The notes under the pieces were generated by a model. The model ran no database searches. It saw only the letters and a program-made list of their open reading frames with translations, and had not been told where the DNA came from. From the NCBI GenBank assembly GCA_002633025.1, contig NMRB01002958.1:1-64000 (forward strand): DNA of 64,000 nucleotides, read 5' to 3'. The position numbers and the translations under genes are program-made. Origin of the DNA: Notospermus geniculatus (taxonomy: Eukaryota; Nemertea; Pilidiophora; Heteronemertea; Lineidae). The first letter of the stretch is position 1. The number at the start of each line of letters is the position of its first letter. Shown piece after piece: positions 44,514 through 56,773 of this stretch.

Positions 44514-45877
44514 TTTATTTCAAATATTCTTTACAAAGTTTATACGTGCATTTTACATACATATGTTGCAAAAGCATGATACACAATGGAATTGCCATAA
44601 CTGGAGGCACAAATTCATTATCAAGTTTCTTATTATTTCAACTGTAGTCAAGATTTTTTCCGCGGGCTGGGTGCCATGATCAACAAGTTTTTGGTGAGGC
44701 CTATGATTTAAGATTTCCCAGCTGCAGATATTCCCCAGTGACTGAGATTTCAGCCCAACGCTGAAGACACGAGTTCAATCTGACTTTCTCCAATTCCCAA
44801 GAATCTGACCGACTGATGATAAGTTTCAATTCATGTACATGTAGTAGGCCTACTTCTGGGCAGAGGAAGGTGTTGCAACTCAACAGTAAGTCAAGGCATT
44901 ACCTGGAGCAGTAGCATGAAGATCCCAGCACACCTCGACAGTAGGCCTAAACGAGCAAGTTGACTCTCCCTCATGATATCACATGAACAGATACCGGTAC
45001 ATGTACAACCATGATATCATGTGTACAGGCAGGCCTACATCTAGAGCCATATCACATGTACATGAACATGTATGCACCTCGAGCAAGGATTAGTTATCTA
45101 TGGCAAATAACTTCAGATACATCACAAATTGCCTGGCAGTGATTCACAATATCTAAAAAAATTTTCAATCGGTACAAAAATAATCATTTTCCCCCATTAA
45201 ACTGTCCCAATTTACCGTACCCGGTGGACAAAACGTTCTTGCCATAAACTGAAGACTGCAAGGGCTACATTGTATTGCTCACCTTAAAAGACGACGCAAA
45301 CAACAGTCACAAGTTGACAGTTTTCAATGGATAGCAGCAGCTGTAACCTTTTTCCTCACCTGTTTTACACCAAATGCAAGTGACAGCATGAAAATGTGAA
45401 CATTTTGCCCACCGGATATACCCGCACCCATGCGTTTAATAGAATAACAATGCATATTTAAAATGTTTGTACATAACAAGGCTGGTGCCGTTAGAGTAGC
45501 AGAATGGTGCCATCGGCGCCTGCCACCTTGGGAGGTTATGAGTTCAACTCCCAACAGTACAACTTTAAGGATTGCCCACTTTTCAGTCAGTACACATCGA
45601 AAAGAAGGAACGACACAAGACCTGAACCGTACATAACATGGACACTTGTTACTCAAACCCTCCATGTTCTTGCAGTCATCTTTATTTCCCTTATAAAGTG
45701 TACACAAATTAGCAACAAAAAATACACCATTGTTATAAACATTTTACACACTTCTTGGGGAAAAAATAACCTTACAAATCTCCTTTTTCCACACAATTTG
45801 AAAGCCAAAATACATGTATAAACATTCCGCTTTCAAATTGCAAACAAAGTCACTGTTTTCTGCTGATTAATGTCTGG
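44514..45877 (-). other. NUP98 3' UTR
   Basis: TTTATT at 44514-44519 is AATAAA on the minus strand and would end NUP98 about 1.36 kb after its stop. A plus-strand SINE head (45482-45560, B box GAGTTCAACTCCC) lies inside. Confidence 0.55.
45482..45560 (+). repeat. tRNA-derived SINE head
   Basis: A-box-like GCCGTTAGAGTAGCAGAATG and the B box GAGTTCAACTCCC; antisense to NUP98. Confidence 0.5.
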
Positions 45878-48800
45878 TCACATGGTCATCTCAAGCAAGT
45901 AGCTTCGGGTCAGGTAGCGCAACTCCTGTAGGGAATAATCCTCTGGCATGGGGAGTACTCCAACATGTGGTGCAAGTGACCTGAAATGAAAGCAGAGAAC
46001 GTTCACATCTTTGCTTCCCCAGCATCCAAGAAGACTCATCAGGGGTCTCCTCCTTAAAACGGTACAGATAATGGAGGAGCAGCCAATTGCTAACATAAAC
46101 TTGGTTCAATACATGTTTATTGGGTGATCATCGGAGGGAAGAATACGCGAGAAATGATGACAGATCCTCACCTTGCAGGTACATGATTCTGTCGTGCCTG
46201 GTACCCGCGGGTATCTTGTAACATCAGCAGCACCTGCAGGAGGTTGGCAGTCCTCTTGGACATCTCCGACTGGCACAGCATGTCCTTGGCAGTCCGACAC
46301 TCCATGCTGCTGATCCGGTTACAGAGGGAGACCACCTCAGGATGTAGGCGCTCCAATTCATTCAGCCTTGGTTCTCCCTGCGAAAACATCAATAAAGAAA
46401 TAAATATACTGAGTACCTCCGAGGATTCCAAATACTTGTATAGGGCCTACACTGTACATGCACCGTACTTGTATAGGGCCTACACTGTACATACACCGTA
46501 CTTGTATAGGGCCTACACTGTACATGCACCGTACATGCAGACACATGCATATTCTTACTAGCTTGACCAGGTTTTGTATAGGCCTAATGCTGCTGATCTT
46601 GAATTGCAGTCGAGCTGTATGGTCGCCCAGAGTTTGAACAACGCCACATTGTATGGGCAAAGAGCTCCTGCATAGGCCTGACAAGTAGGCCTGAATGGAG
46701 CACTAAGTCTAACTTGAGCAATAACATCAACGTTTGCTACCATACACAACTTACTTTTTGAGTTCTCCTGCTGAAAACACACAGATTGAATGAACAGAAA
46801 GAACCATAGAAGATTAGTGAAGACAAGGAAGACCACCAACCAACCAACCTGAGGTGGTGTGGTCTTCAATACATTCACAATGAAGTTATACCTTTTTCAG
46901 TGCATCCAGTTTTTCAGTGATTCTGATAAAATCATAGAAAATCCCTCCAGCGACATTCCAGTCCTTCACAATGGCTGCATGCTCGGGAACGGCTAATTCG
47001 ACAAGGTACTTCTTCAACTCATTTAGATCTTCTGCAATTACAAAGAAGTCATTAAACAGGGCACATACCGTATATACTCGCCTATTGGTCGACGTCGCGT
47101 ATAAGTCGACCCCCGTATTTGGGGCCTCAAATCATTGTATTTTTTGTATACCCCGCGTATAGGTCGACCCCCTGACTATTGACTGTCAAAATCCCCAAAT
47201 CCCTAAAACACATCAACAAATAACACTCGTTCGGCTTCGTCAGCTGTTCCTCACAGCTTGCAAACACAAACAGGCCGCCATTTCCAGGTCATAGAAACCA
47301 CGTGACACTCGTCCTGCTGGCACATTGTCAACGATCAATGGCGCGTGGTTGTGTTGACACGCTGGCTAACGATCCAAATCACTGCTTATTGCATCAAAGA
47401 TGTTTGCAGTACTCAACCTAATTCTTTACATGGACAATAGCTGGGCTATATCTGTTAACAGTATTCAATTGTGGGAGGATTATAACTGTTTTTAACACGT
47501 CTGACTTAGCCGTTGTGTAACCGGAAGTGGAGATCGCAGTGTCAGCTGATCGTGGACTCTGTCTCTTCTGCATTGTTTTGCCGTCAGTTAACTTTCAAAA
47601 TGTACCCTTTGTCTTATTCTTGTGTGAGTACACATAATTATATTTCATTCAACGAAAATGATGCTTTTATTGTGTTTATTCACTCCATNGAAGACTTGGA
47701 ATGACTGTGCACGAAGCCGAGAACGCTTGCTCGGTTCGATCACTGCGAATTTTTCCTGATATATATTGCCACATTTCCAACCCATTCGTGTAGTTTTGGT
47801 GCAAAATACTTTCAGTTATTAATTGATGATACTCTAAAATAGCACTCATGTATGATTTCATAAGGCGATTGTGTATGATCATAGGGATTTTATGCCATTA
47901 TCATAGGTATTTCATCTCGATATTCACTTTGTGCAAGCACCACCACATTTCCCATGATTCCTCATTCCTTGAACAAAAGAGCATCCAACATGTCAAAGTA
48001 ACTGGCGCGGGAAATTCAAACAGTGCTGTTTTCTATTTTGTCAGCTAGCGCCCCCTGGAGAACAAATTTCGAATTAATTACCATCGCATTTGGTGCATCA
48101 AAAATCAAGCTCCATACCCTGTCAATTTCTATTTGATATATTGCTTCTGGGCTGAGTTATTGCGGTTTTCCATTTTACGGAAAATGCCCCCTGGAGGACA
48201 TAATGTAGGTCAAATGGCATTTTTTTTGGTTCTGTTTCGAGTCCTTCCTAGGGCCTACCTCTTCACCAACTTTCATGACCCTGGGCCTTGCAGTTGCGAA
48301 ACGTGCCAGTTTCACGGACGACACACACACAGACACACACACAGACGGACGCCACTCGGTATACATATGACTAGCTCCGCTGACCTTTGGTCAGCTGAGC
48401 TAAAAACGTAACAAGGACATGGTGTACGCCTACCAAAGATGAATCGCCAACGCCCGCTTCCAGTCTAAATCCTCGCAGACGTTGACCTGAAGTGATGAGG
48501 TATCCCAGACCATGCAGCCGGCTAGCAATGCATAGATCCTCAGTCGCTCTCCATCCATGAATTGATCAGCCTAAAATGAACAAATATTTGACAAGGTAAG
48601 TCATAATGCAGATTCCCTTTTAACAAAGACGACTTCATTTCCTATCATTCATGATTCATAAGTTAGAGCAAGTTGTGATCAAAGGAGATAACACAACAAA
48701 ACAGCTCATCTGCTAAACAAACAAATAATTGACCCTTGCCTTAGTTTCACACCAATTTGTCAATTGTTTCTCCATTATGGTCCTGAAGACATGGTTTCCT

Positions 48801-51800
48801 GTCGTCTGTGAGATCATCAAAGCGAGCCGGTGGTCGCCTGCCTTTACTGCTAGTTGACACGCCTCGGGAATCTGGCCGCCACTCAGACAACTGAATATTG
48901 CACCTAAATGATTGTCACCCTGAAAAACAAGAAAGAATATCACAGAAATATCGCATATTTCTGCTCACTGATATGACTATAAATTCTATGTCTATGAACC
49001 TGCGATCTAGAGTTCTCTGTGTGTGACTGTGGGTTCTGTACCTGTAACTGTGTACCCTCTATCCATGCAGTTAGCCTGCAGTAATGGTTCACCAGCCTTT
49101 ATGGATCTTACCTTGAAATTAGCATCCTGTAGTTCCTTGTCAATTTTTTCATCAGCTGCCTTTGATAACCACTGTGATAATGCCTTTCTTCTGGCCATAT
49201 GATAGTCATAACTGGTTCGGTCAACATCTGCTAAACAAGAGAAAAAGAAAGTGATGAAGCAAAACTGGAGAGTGAAACCAAACCTTTCCAACACATCAGT
49301 TTGGGCATTCAAACACGAACATGCACAGGCAGAAGTGCAAGACATTCCATATTGCAGGGAAACTCACCATCGTCGAATGAATAAAGAGGTAGATCTCCCC
49401 AAAGGGCAACACATAAATCCCACACAAGACTAGCATGATGGATACAAGCAGCATCCGGGTGCGAACCTGAAATGCACATACAGACATTACTGAACCGACG
49501 AAATCCTTAAATCTTACAATATTAACCCTGTCACAGAGGCATTCATTTGAAAGTGCTCACTGAGAGCTTTCCAATGAATACCTATTTGACTGGTCTCAGG
49601 TGCCTTTCAAGCATTTTTTAGATACCGGTATTTTCATTTTCAACAATGTTGGCCTTGGGCTGTAAAAGGTTAGGTAAGTTACATGTACGTGTACTTACCA
49701 ATATGTTTCTTCTCGTCAGCCAGTTGTTCTGCATAACGATGAAGGACAGTAACACCTTCCTCGGGAGCACAAACCGGTAACTCCCCATCGACATCCCAAC
49801 GACAGTTCTTCAAGTGAATAGACAAAGATTTCACATGGCTCGCTCTCAAAACCATATCTTTGCTATCAGCATATGGCGTGAAGTTGACTTTTTCTACGGT
49901 AACTTTGTACGGTGTTTCACCGACGTGGCTGGTCTCCTGTGGCCTGGAGGTGGGAAGAATGGAAGGGAACTTGGGTGCAACTGGAAAAGAATGATGGCAA
50001 TATAATCATCAAAACCCTTTGCATTACTGAATACCTTTGAAGGAAAACTTCGGTCTGCCATGGTTCTTGACCTTGGACTAAACCGAACCTGAGATTCTGA
50101 TGGGGAGGAACGAAAGTCATACCATTTTCTTTCTGGCCAACAGGCTCTCCAGCATGGACTAGCGTCCAGTTTGGTCCCCATCCGACCCTGAAGGACCGGC
50201 CCATGAAGCACCCCGCATCCATCAACATCTTTTGCTTCCCATGCATGACTGACTGTTTCCATGGAATCACCTTCTGTCTGATGTTGGTGACGATGACCTT
50301 ATGCGCTTTTTCAGGTGGAGGCATACCACTGGGGAGCAGGGCGTGGTCTGTAGGAGTTGGCGTGGCAATGACTCTTGCAGGAGAGGATGGCCGCAGATGG
50401 GAGAAGAGATCTGAAATATTAACGGGAAAGATAAGCAAGAAAATTTCGACACATCAAGTCATAGAAGACTTCTTAACATGACTCATTTACTGCAAGAAAC
50501 TGCCGATTTCAAATCTGAGTGATTGGATTCAGACCTAAGTTTGACACCCTCAACCTTCCTGGCAGAGGTGCCATGAAGGGCAGAGGTGTCCATAGGGCAT
50601 CATACCTGAGGTCCTACTTGGCACCCTGACTTTGTGACTTGTCAGAGGTTTTGGGCTGGCAGGATGAGGAGGCTGAACATGTGAGGATGTCCTTGCACCA
50701 AAAAGACTCGATCGATCGATGTGTAGATGCTTGAAGATCGGCGACACAGGCCTCGGACCTCGTGTTTCTTTCACTGCCTCTTGAGGTTTGAAGGCTGAAA
50801 ATGGAGACAACAATGAATTAAACATAGTTCGAAGTCAAGGCGATGTGCGAGTTTCTTGCTCTTGGTGGGCAATTCACCGTTGTTGGTTTCCATATGACTT
50901 ACGCCGAGACAAATGACTCTCATGACTAAACTCCAGAGTTTGTCATGAGACTATTTCTCTGCTAATGTGGCACAGCACTAGTTTCACTTACAGATTTCTT
51001 CTTCAATATCTTCATCTCCGAAGAACGATGCTTTCATGACCTGCATGTTCTGTGCGCTGACGCCGAAACTGTGAGCGAGGCGATGAGATGATGGAACTGC
51101 CTCTTCCTCCTTATCTTCTTCAATCTCCTCGACCTCCGGCAAGCGATCCCGAGACTTATCCAACATGTCTGAAAATGAGGACATGCTGCTCATTCAGTTG
51201 ATCCTTTCAGATCAGTTAAGATTACAAAAGGCAATTTCACTGGGAACTGAACCCGTGCCCTCTCGTTCTCATCTCGTGTCCAACGCTCATCCACTGGGCT
51301 ACCACAGATTTTGGATTCCCCCAACCTGGATTTGATTGACTCTGCTACTCTGAAGGACAGATAAGTTTCAAAACCATGCCTACATATTCGTGAACAGCCT
51401 ACAGGAAGATTTTAACCCCTTCTTACCCATATCATCATCCTCATCCTGTAGCATTGGCATCTGCACCTCCCCATTCCTCATGTGACCATTCAGAGCAGCA
51501 GGCTGTTGCTGCTCTGACACTTTTTGTCCCTCAGCCTTCTGTATCTGGATGTGTTGTTTCTAAAGACAAAAGGGATGAGGGGAATTAGGAATAGGTCGTG
51601 ACAATTCAGAGGATCAACTAGTTTTGTCAGAAACTGAAGTCTGTCGGATTTATGATCCAGAAGACAAGTGCGTTGAACACAGAAACCTTGAAGGGTCTTC
51701 TTCCACTTGAGTTGTGGATGTGTAGGCCTACATGAAGACAACAAAACACATTGGCAAAAATATCATTTTACTCACAAGAATATGTTCATTTACAGGATTT

Positions 51801-54800
51801 TATACAGTGAATCACAATGCAAAATGTTAAATCATAATATTGTTTACATCACAATACATGTACCGGTACAATGTTTAGTGCAACTAATTTGACTGAGATA
51901 ACAGAACTTGGCTTGAATCCCAGTAGCCATATTCCCAATTTTTTTGTCACACTTAAAATCATGCCCCCAACCCCCACTGTACAAAGATGCATCGCATACC
52001 CCCCCCCCCCCNTTCTGATTCTCATCCAAGATCAATTTCAATTTCTTTGGATCTTTTTCTATCTGTCCACCGTCACCTTCATCATCAGAATCATCAATTA
52101 AACCGTACTTGGAGAAATGTTTCACCTGAAAAGAATGAATTCAGATTGAGAAACTTTGCCAACTAGAAGAGCAGCAAAAAGTGTTGGAAATTGAAGAACC
52201 TGACTTGTCTAAGGAATACGAAATCGAAATGGTCAAAGGCTTCAAGTTAGCCCTCGAAGGCAGTTTAACACTTTGGATAGGGACTTTCCTCAGTGGCCGT
52301 CGTAGAGCGAAATCAGACGACGTCACACAACTAAGGTGTAAATGTTCTAAAGAAACCCGAATGACTAAATCTTACCTCAAACACCCAAGAACCAGTTTCT
52401 GGTCGATAGTCGATGAATTTGGCTCCAAGTTTGGCTGTGGCCTGCTCTATTTTGTGCTCATAGTTCATATTTATTAATCGTGCTGGGTCCTTAATCGGTT
52501 CACGAGTTGATTTGTCAGTTGGCCAGACACAGTCCAGGGTGACTTCGGCTTTTTTGTTCAGTTCCTCACCAACAGGGGGCTTCCTGTCGTCATCTGGGTA
52601 CACAGTGACCTCTTTTCGACGGAAATGAACTGAAACACAGAAGTTTAAACGTACAACACGGGGAAACAGGAGCACCGATAGAAAAGCTGCGCTGTCAACG
52701 AGAGCGGCCCTCTCTTTCACATGATGAGAAGGTCCGACTGAGGATTGAACCTAGAAGCTCAGAGGTGACAGGCCCCTCTGATTCTCTGAGCACATCCTTG
52801 CCTCAGTCTTCCAAATGAACTGCTGCAGGAACAATTCAATTCACGAAACAGAAAAGAGTAAAGAAGATACTCACTGATCTCGTCCAAATTCAGACCACCC
52901 ACGTTTGTGATTCCCGGGAAGAAAACAGATCCGTAACCTTCCCTGCCGACGGTGAAATCCTCGGTGATGCAGTCACCATTTTGGTCGGTTCTATTAGCCA
53001 GTTCATCCAATGATGGTACTGTGTAATACCCTGAGCGGCGCAGGACAATGCCAGCTGGGTGTGGTGGTGGGGTCTCACTCTGAAATTCAAAATATTCTGA
53101 TTAACATAGTGTAGTTGCATACATCTGAAATACGGTACTCACTGGTATCAAGTGATTCATCAATTCATTATCAAACTCTAGGCTGCGGTGGTGCAGTTAT
53201 GTAATTGACTCCCAGCACTTACCTGGCTGTCATTATCATCATCATCTTGATCAAGAATACTTGCATCAGTAACATCAGCGCTACTTGTCTGTAGTGAGTT
53301 GGCCATCCGAAGAGCTTTATTACTTCCTGCGAATATTTCTATGGTATCGTCCAACTGCGCCCTAGAAGAATGTGAAATAAGACCTCAGGAATATATGTCA
53401 AACAAGGTCATTATACCCAAGTACGTCCCGTGTCTCAGTAATACGTCTTTGAAGTGCCTGATCCTCCAAGCCTACCATAGAATTGACACTTAGGCTAAGG
53501 CATCCCAAATGGAGCAACCAGTGAAAGTGATGCCCCGTTTCCAAACTATGCCACCAGCAAACCATTACTTACCTGTCTGACGTAAGCTCAGGAACTGACT
53601 GCATATTCTTCTGCCCTCGTATCACGGAATCCAGCGGAACATCAGCTTCGCCATTATTCAAATTGGCACTGTGATCGTAATGGTTCCTGAACAAGTCACT
53701 GCCCCCTGTTGGGCCGTTAAGGGATTCATCCAGATGATCTGTCGGTAGCCAACGACTCATATCATTATTTGGGGAACGGTTCTTTATCACAAGTTTCTTG
53801 ATGCTTTTTCTCGGGACAAAAGTGTCGACCCCGTAACTGGATTCCTCATCGTCCAAACCATCAAAGAGCTGGCCCTGAAGTGAAACATACACCATTAAAT
53901 TGAGAGTTAAGGGCCAAAATACGGGTCAAGAAGAATATAGAGGGCAAACTGGTGGGAAGTGACATACAGTGTATCTCCATACATTGTTGCTTATTCCGTG
54001 CACACACTCAGTGCACTTCCCATGGCTTGGCCTGCTATACTCTACTTGAGCCCTGAAATACTGGATTACTAGTTCTATAGACAGCATTGGGCAAATTAAG
54101 GATCAGGAGGAAACTGGATGAAACAAATTAACCAACAATTCCTTACCTTTCCATTGAGAGACTGAAGTGACTTTGGCTTTATCTTGGCAACTGGTCGGCT
54201 GTTGATTTTAAACTGATTCGCTGCTGACAGAGCAGCTTTTTGGGCAGCAGGGTTGGTCGGTTTCAGAATTTCTTCTTTATATGTATCCTGAAATCAAAGA
54301 CAAGACAAGTCTCCAATTCATATCCTTTTTACAAATTATTCTGTGCTTTGACTGAAACACCTAACTGACTCAAGGGCCAGGTTCATACTTACATGCTTCA
54401 AGTTTCTGAACAAGGGTGAATCTCCGTAGGGTGACTGAACCAAGTTGATCAACTGTTGCTGAATATTCTGATTGGGGTCACCACCTACACCAGCATTCCT
54501 GCAAAACAATTCATCATAGGTCATTATAATTTACGACTTATGCCGAGAGACCAATGAACAACAACTGCCCAGTGCTTTGCGTTTGAAATCTGCAGGAGCT
54601 CAATCAGTTGAGCTCCTCAAAGGCTCGAGGAGAGCTCTTCACACTCGTGAAGGAGCTGTTCACACTCGCGCCTGAACTTCAAGGATGGCGAGGAGTGCGG
54701 TCAATCGAGCTCCTCGACGCAATTTTGCGGGCGCGCAGGGGCGCGAGCGTGATTGTGCCCGTCTTACATGAAGCACTGATTGCCCATAAATTTCTATCGT

Positions 54801-56660
54801 TGAGCTGCCCATAGAGAGCCAACTTACAGAAGAAAACTCTCATGTGGAGAAGAGCTTTCAGACACCATCATCAATTGGTTTAATGGAGGAAACACTTTCA
54901 CAGCTGTTTCACTTACTGTCCCATTGTAGCAACACCAGCTCCTAGACCAGTTGCTGCCGCACCGAATCCAGTAAAACCAGTCGATGTTCCACCAAGGGTG
55001 CTACCAGAGGTTCCAAATCCAAATGCTGGTTTGTTTGCTTGTCCAGAGAAGAGAGAGGATCCTGTGCCAAGACCTGTTGTCAGGCCACTACCGAATCCAG
55101 TTGTCCCGAAGCCAGTACTTGCTCCTAACGCAGTGGGTTTGCTCCCGAAGATGCTGCTCCCAGCTGATGCTTGGCCTACAACAGGAAGAGAGTGAGAATG
55201 ATTGAGCAGGTTGATCACTTTTTATGAAATTGCCTCTGGAGTGAAAGGTTAACGTCCTTGGTCTGGTGGACACAAGTCAATTGATATCCTGGGCCCGGCC
55301 CATATTCATAAAACCTTGCAAGGCTCAGTTACTTCCTAAAGTACCCAGTTTGTAAAGGCCAATGCACACAACTAGCAACCAACTAAGCTTGCAAGGTTTT
55401 ATGAATTTGGGGCCCAGCTGATGCATATTGATGGTAACTAAGAACAAAGTCGGAATGACACATACCAAAAGTGCTTCCAGTCCCCCCAAAGCTGAATCCA
55501 GTACTGCTTGTCACTGGTTTACCAAATACAGAGGTCCCAGTGTTTTGCTGTCCAAACTGGAATCCTGTGTTAGCAGATGTCGTGGGAACACCGAAACCCG
55601 TGGGCTTGCCACCACCAAACAATCCAGAAGCCTGTAAGAAAGTTACAAGTTCAGTAAAATGTTTAAGGTTCAACAATGCCAACATTCCCACCAATCCTAA
55701 ACAAGCTAAATACACAGGTTACTTTATATATCTTAGATTTACTCAAGGAAAGAAAATCAGGTGTGCTACATGTGGATGGCAGGTAACCATAGGTTTTATT
55801 CCAAGAAGATGAACTTACTTGGGAAGTTTGAGCCCCAAATCCAAAACCAGTGGTCCCTGTTGATGTCGCAGTGCCAGTGGCACCACCGAATAAGCTCGGT
55901 TGGGTTGATCCAGCAGTACCGAATAGGCTCTTCTGCTGACTACTCTGCCCGAATATCGATGAACCAGTAGATGGGCCAAAACTAAAGGAAGGGGCTGACG
56001 TTGTAGCTGCTCCAAATGCCGGCTTTGTCTGTCCAAAAAGTCCTCCAGAAGTGGCTGGCTGGGATGCACCAAACAAACCTGATGTGCCTCCAAATGTTGC
56101 TGCAAGAGAAACAAAGTGAGTGACTTAATGCAATGTGTTCAGAATGTAACGGGCGAGACGAAGAATCACTACATTAACCCCTTAGTCTGGATCTTGATTC
56201 AGGTTGCGAAGATGCCACTCGGACCGTTCTTGTTTTGTTAGAGTCGGACAGTCATCAATTTTAAGAGGCTGTGATGAATTACTCACAAAATTTTTCGTAT
56301 TTGAAGGTTTTGAAGTACACTCGTAGAAAAACTTACAAGTACTGGTACCAAATGGAGTCGTCTTTGCAGCCGTTTGCCCAAAAGCAGAGAATCCAGTGCT
56401 GGGTTGTGACGTTGTCGCACCAAAGAGACTACTCGTCTGAGTGGCACCACCGGCTTGACCACTTTTACGATTTGCCAAATAATCTTCCACGCGTAACTCT
56501 TCCAGTGACTTGGCCTCGTATTCTTTCATTGCAGTGATGCATTGGTGCCGCGTGCTGATGTTATGGGAGACACCATTTTTCAACATCGTATCTGAGCCAT
56601 TTGGCGGGTTGAATTTTATTGTTGTGCCAGATTGGGCAGCTGCACCAGCGGAGAAACCAC
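45878..56660 (-). CDS. NUP98: NUP98-NUP96 nucleoporin precursor, incomplete
   Basis: Nuclear pore precursor that cleaves itself into FG nucleoporin NUP98 and scaffold NUP96. Exons in transcript order: 56337-56660, 55819-56099, 55466-55631, 54917-55175, 54393-54498, 54147-54287, 53573-53874, 53223-53361, 52875-53079, 52376-52629, 52013-52124, 51427-51559, 50992-51168, 50606-50794, 50035-50410, 49699-49943, 49368-49466, 49112-49230, 48740-48919, 48434-48570, [missing], 46892-47031, 46172-46377, 45878-45980. About 1460 residues are visible (human about 1817). Seen in order: the GLEBS motif ([20 protein letters not shown]), GLFG/FG repeats, the autoproteolytic domain ([14 protein letters not shown]...) with HFSKYGL at its end, and NUP96 ([16 protein letters not shown] to LPMPEDY). 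N-terminal FG exons are absent beyond the N at 56774. About 280-300 NUP96 residues are absent around the N at 47689. Confidence 0.95.
46437..46535. repeat. 33-bp minisatellite in a NUP98 intron
   Basis: Three near-identical copies of CTTGTATAGGGCCTACACTG followed by TACATRCACCGTA. The 33-bp period keeps both strands open, which creates spurious repetitive frames. Confidence 0.9.
47032..48433. other. NUP98 interval holding repeats where exons are expected
   Basis: Contains a GTCGAC-rich repeat (47068-47170, GCGTATAAGTCGACCCCCGT), the single N at 47689 and an AGCTCAC-type repeat (48030-48410) ending in ACACACAGACGGACG. No NUP96 exon is readable here, although the flanking exons cannot be joined in frame. 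Confidence 0.75.
51240..51305 (-). repeat. tRNA-derived SINE head in a NUP98 intron
   Basis: On the minus strand, GTAGCCCAGTGGATGAGC is followed by the B box GGGTTCAGTTCCC. Confidence 0.55.
52085..52124 (-). other. NUP98 autoproteolysis site
   Basis: The exon beginning at 52124 reads VKHFSKYGL. In the family, cleavage occurs between Phe and Ser of HFS, releasing NUP98 from NUP96. The His, Phe, Ser and following KY are all present, so processing is expected to be intact. Confidence 0.9.
55291..55416. mobile_element. GGGCCC-ended MITE in a NUP98 intron
   Basis: The left end GGGCCCGGCCCATATTCATA and right end ATGAATTTGGGGCCC are inverted, with CCTTGCAAG/CTTGCAAGG inside. Related to 42762-42874. 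Confidence 0.75.
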
Positions 56661-56773
56661 CTGGAAAAACAAGAAGGTGAACTGTAACATCTCCAAACTC
56701 AATGCTGATATTTTGATACCCACACTTGACATTAACTGTACCCTTAGAACTCTACATCATGATTGACTCCCTA

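Noticed and set aside
46244-46561. Frame with repeated [11 protein letters not shown] units
   Set aside because: It is the translation of the 33-bp intronic minisatellite.
46172-48570. Evolutionary loss of the middle of NUP96
   Set aside because: The flanking exons join out of phase with an immediate stop, and a single N marks a join, so assembly loss is more likely.
52031-52124. CRISPR array or prokaryotic features anywhere in the window
   Set aside because: Introns, poly(A) signals and metazoan genes throughout; no regular spacer-repeat arrays and no operon structure were seen.
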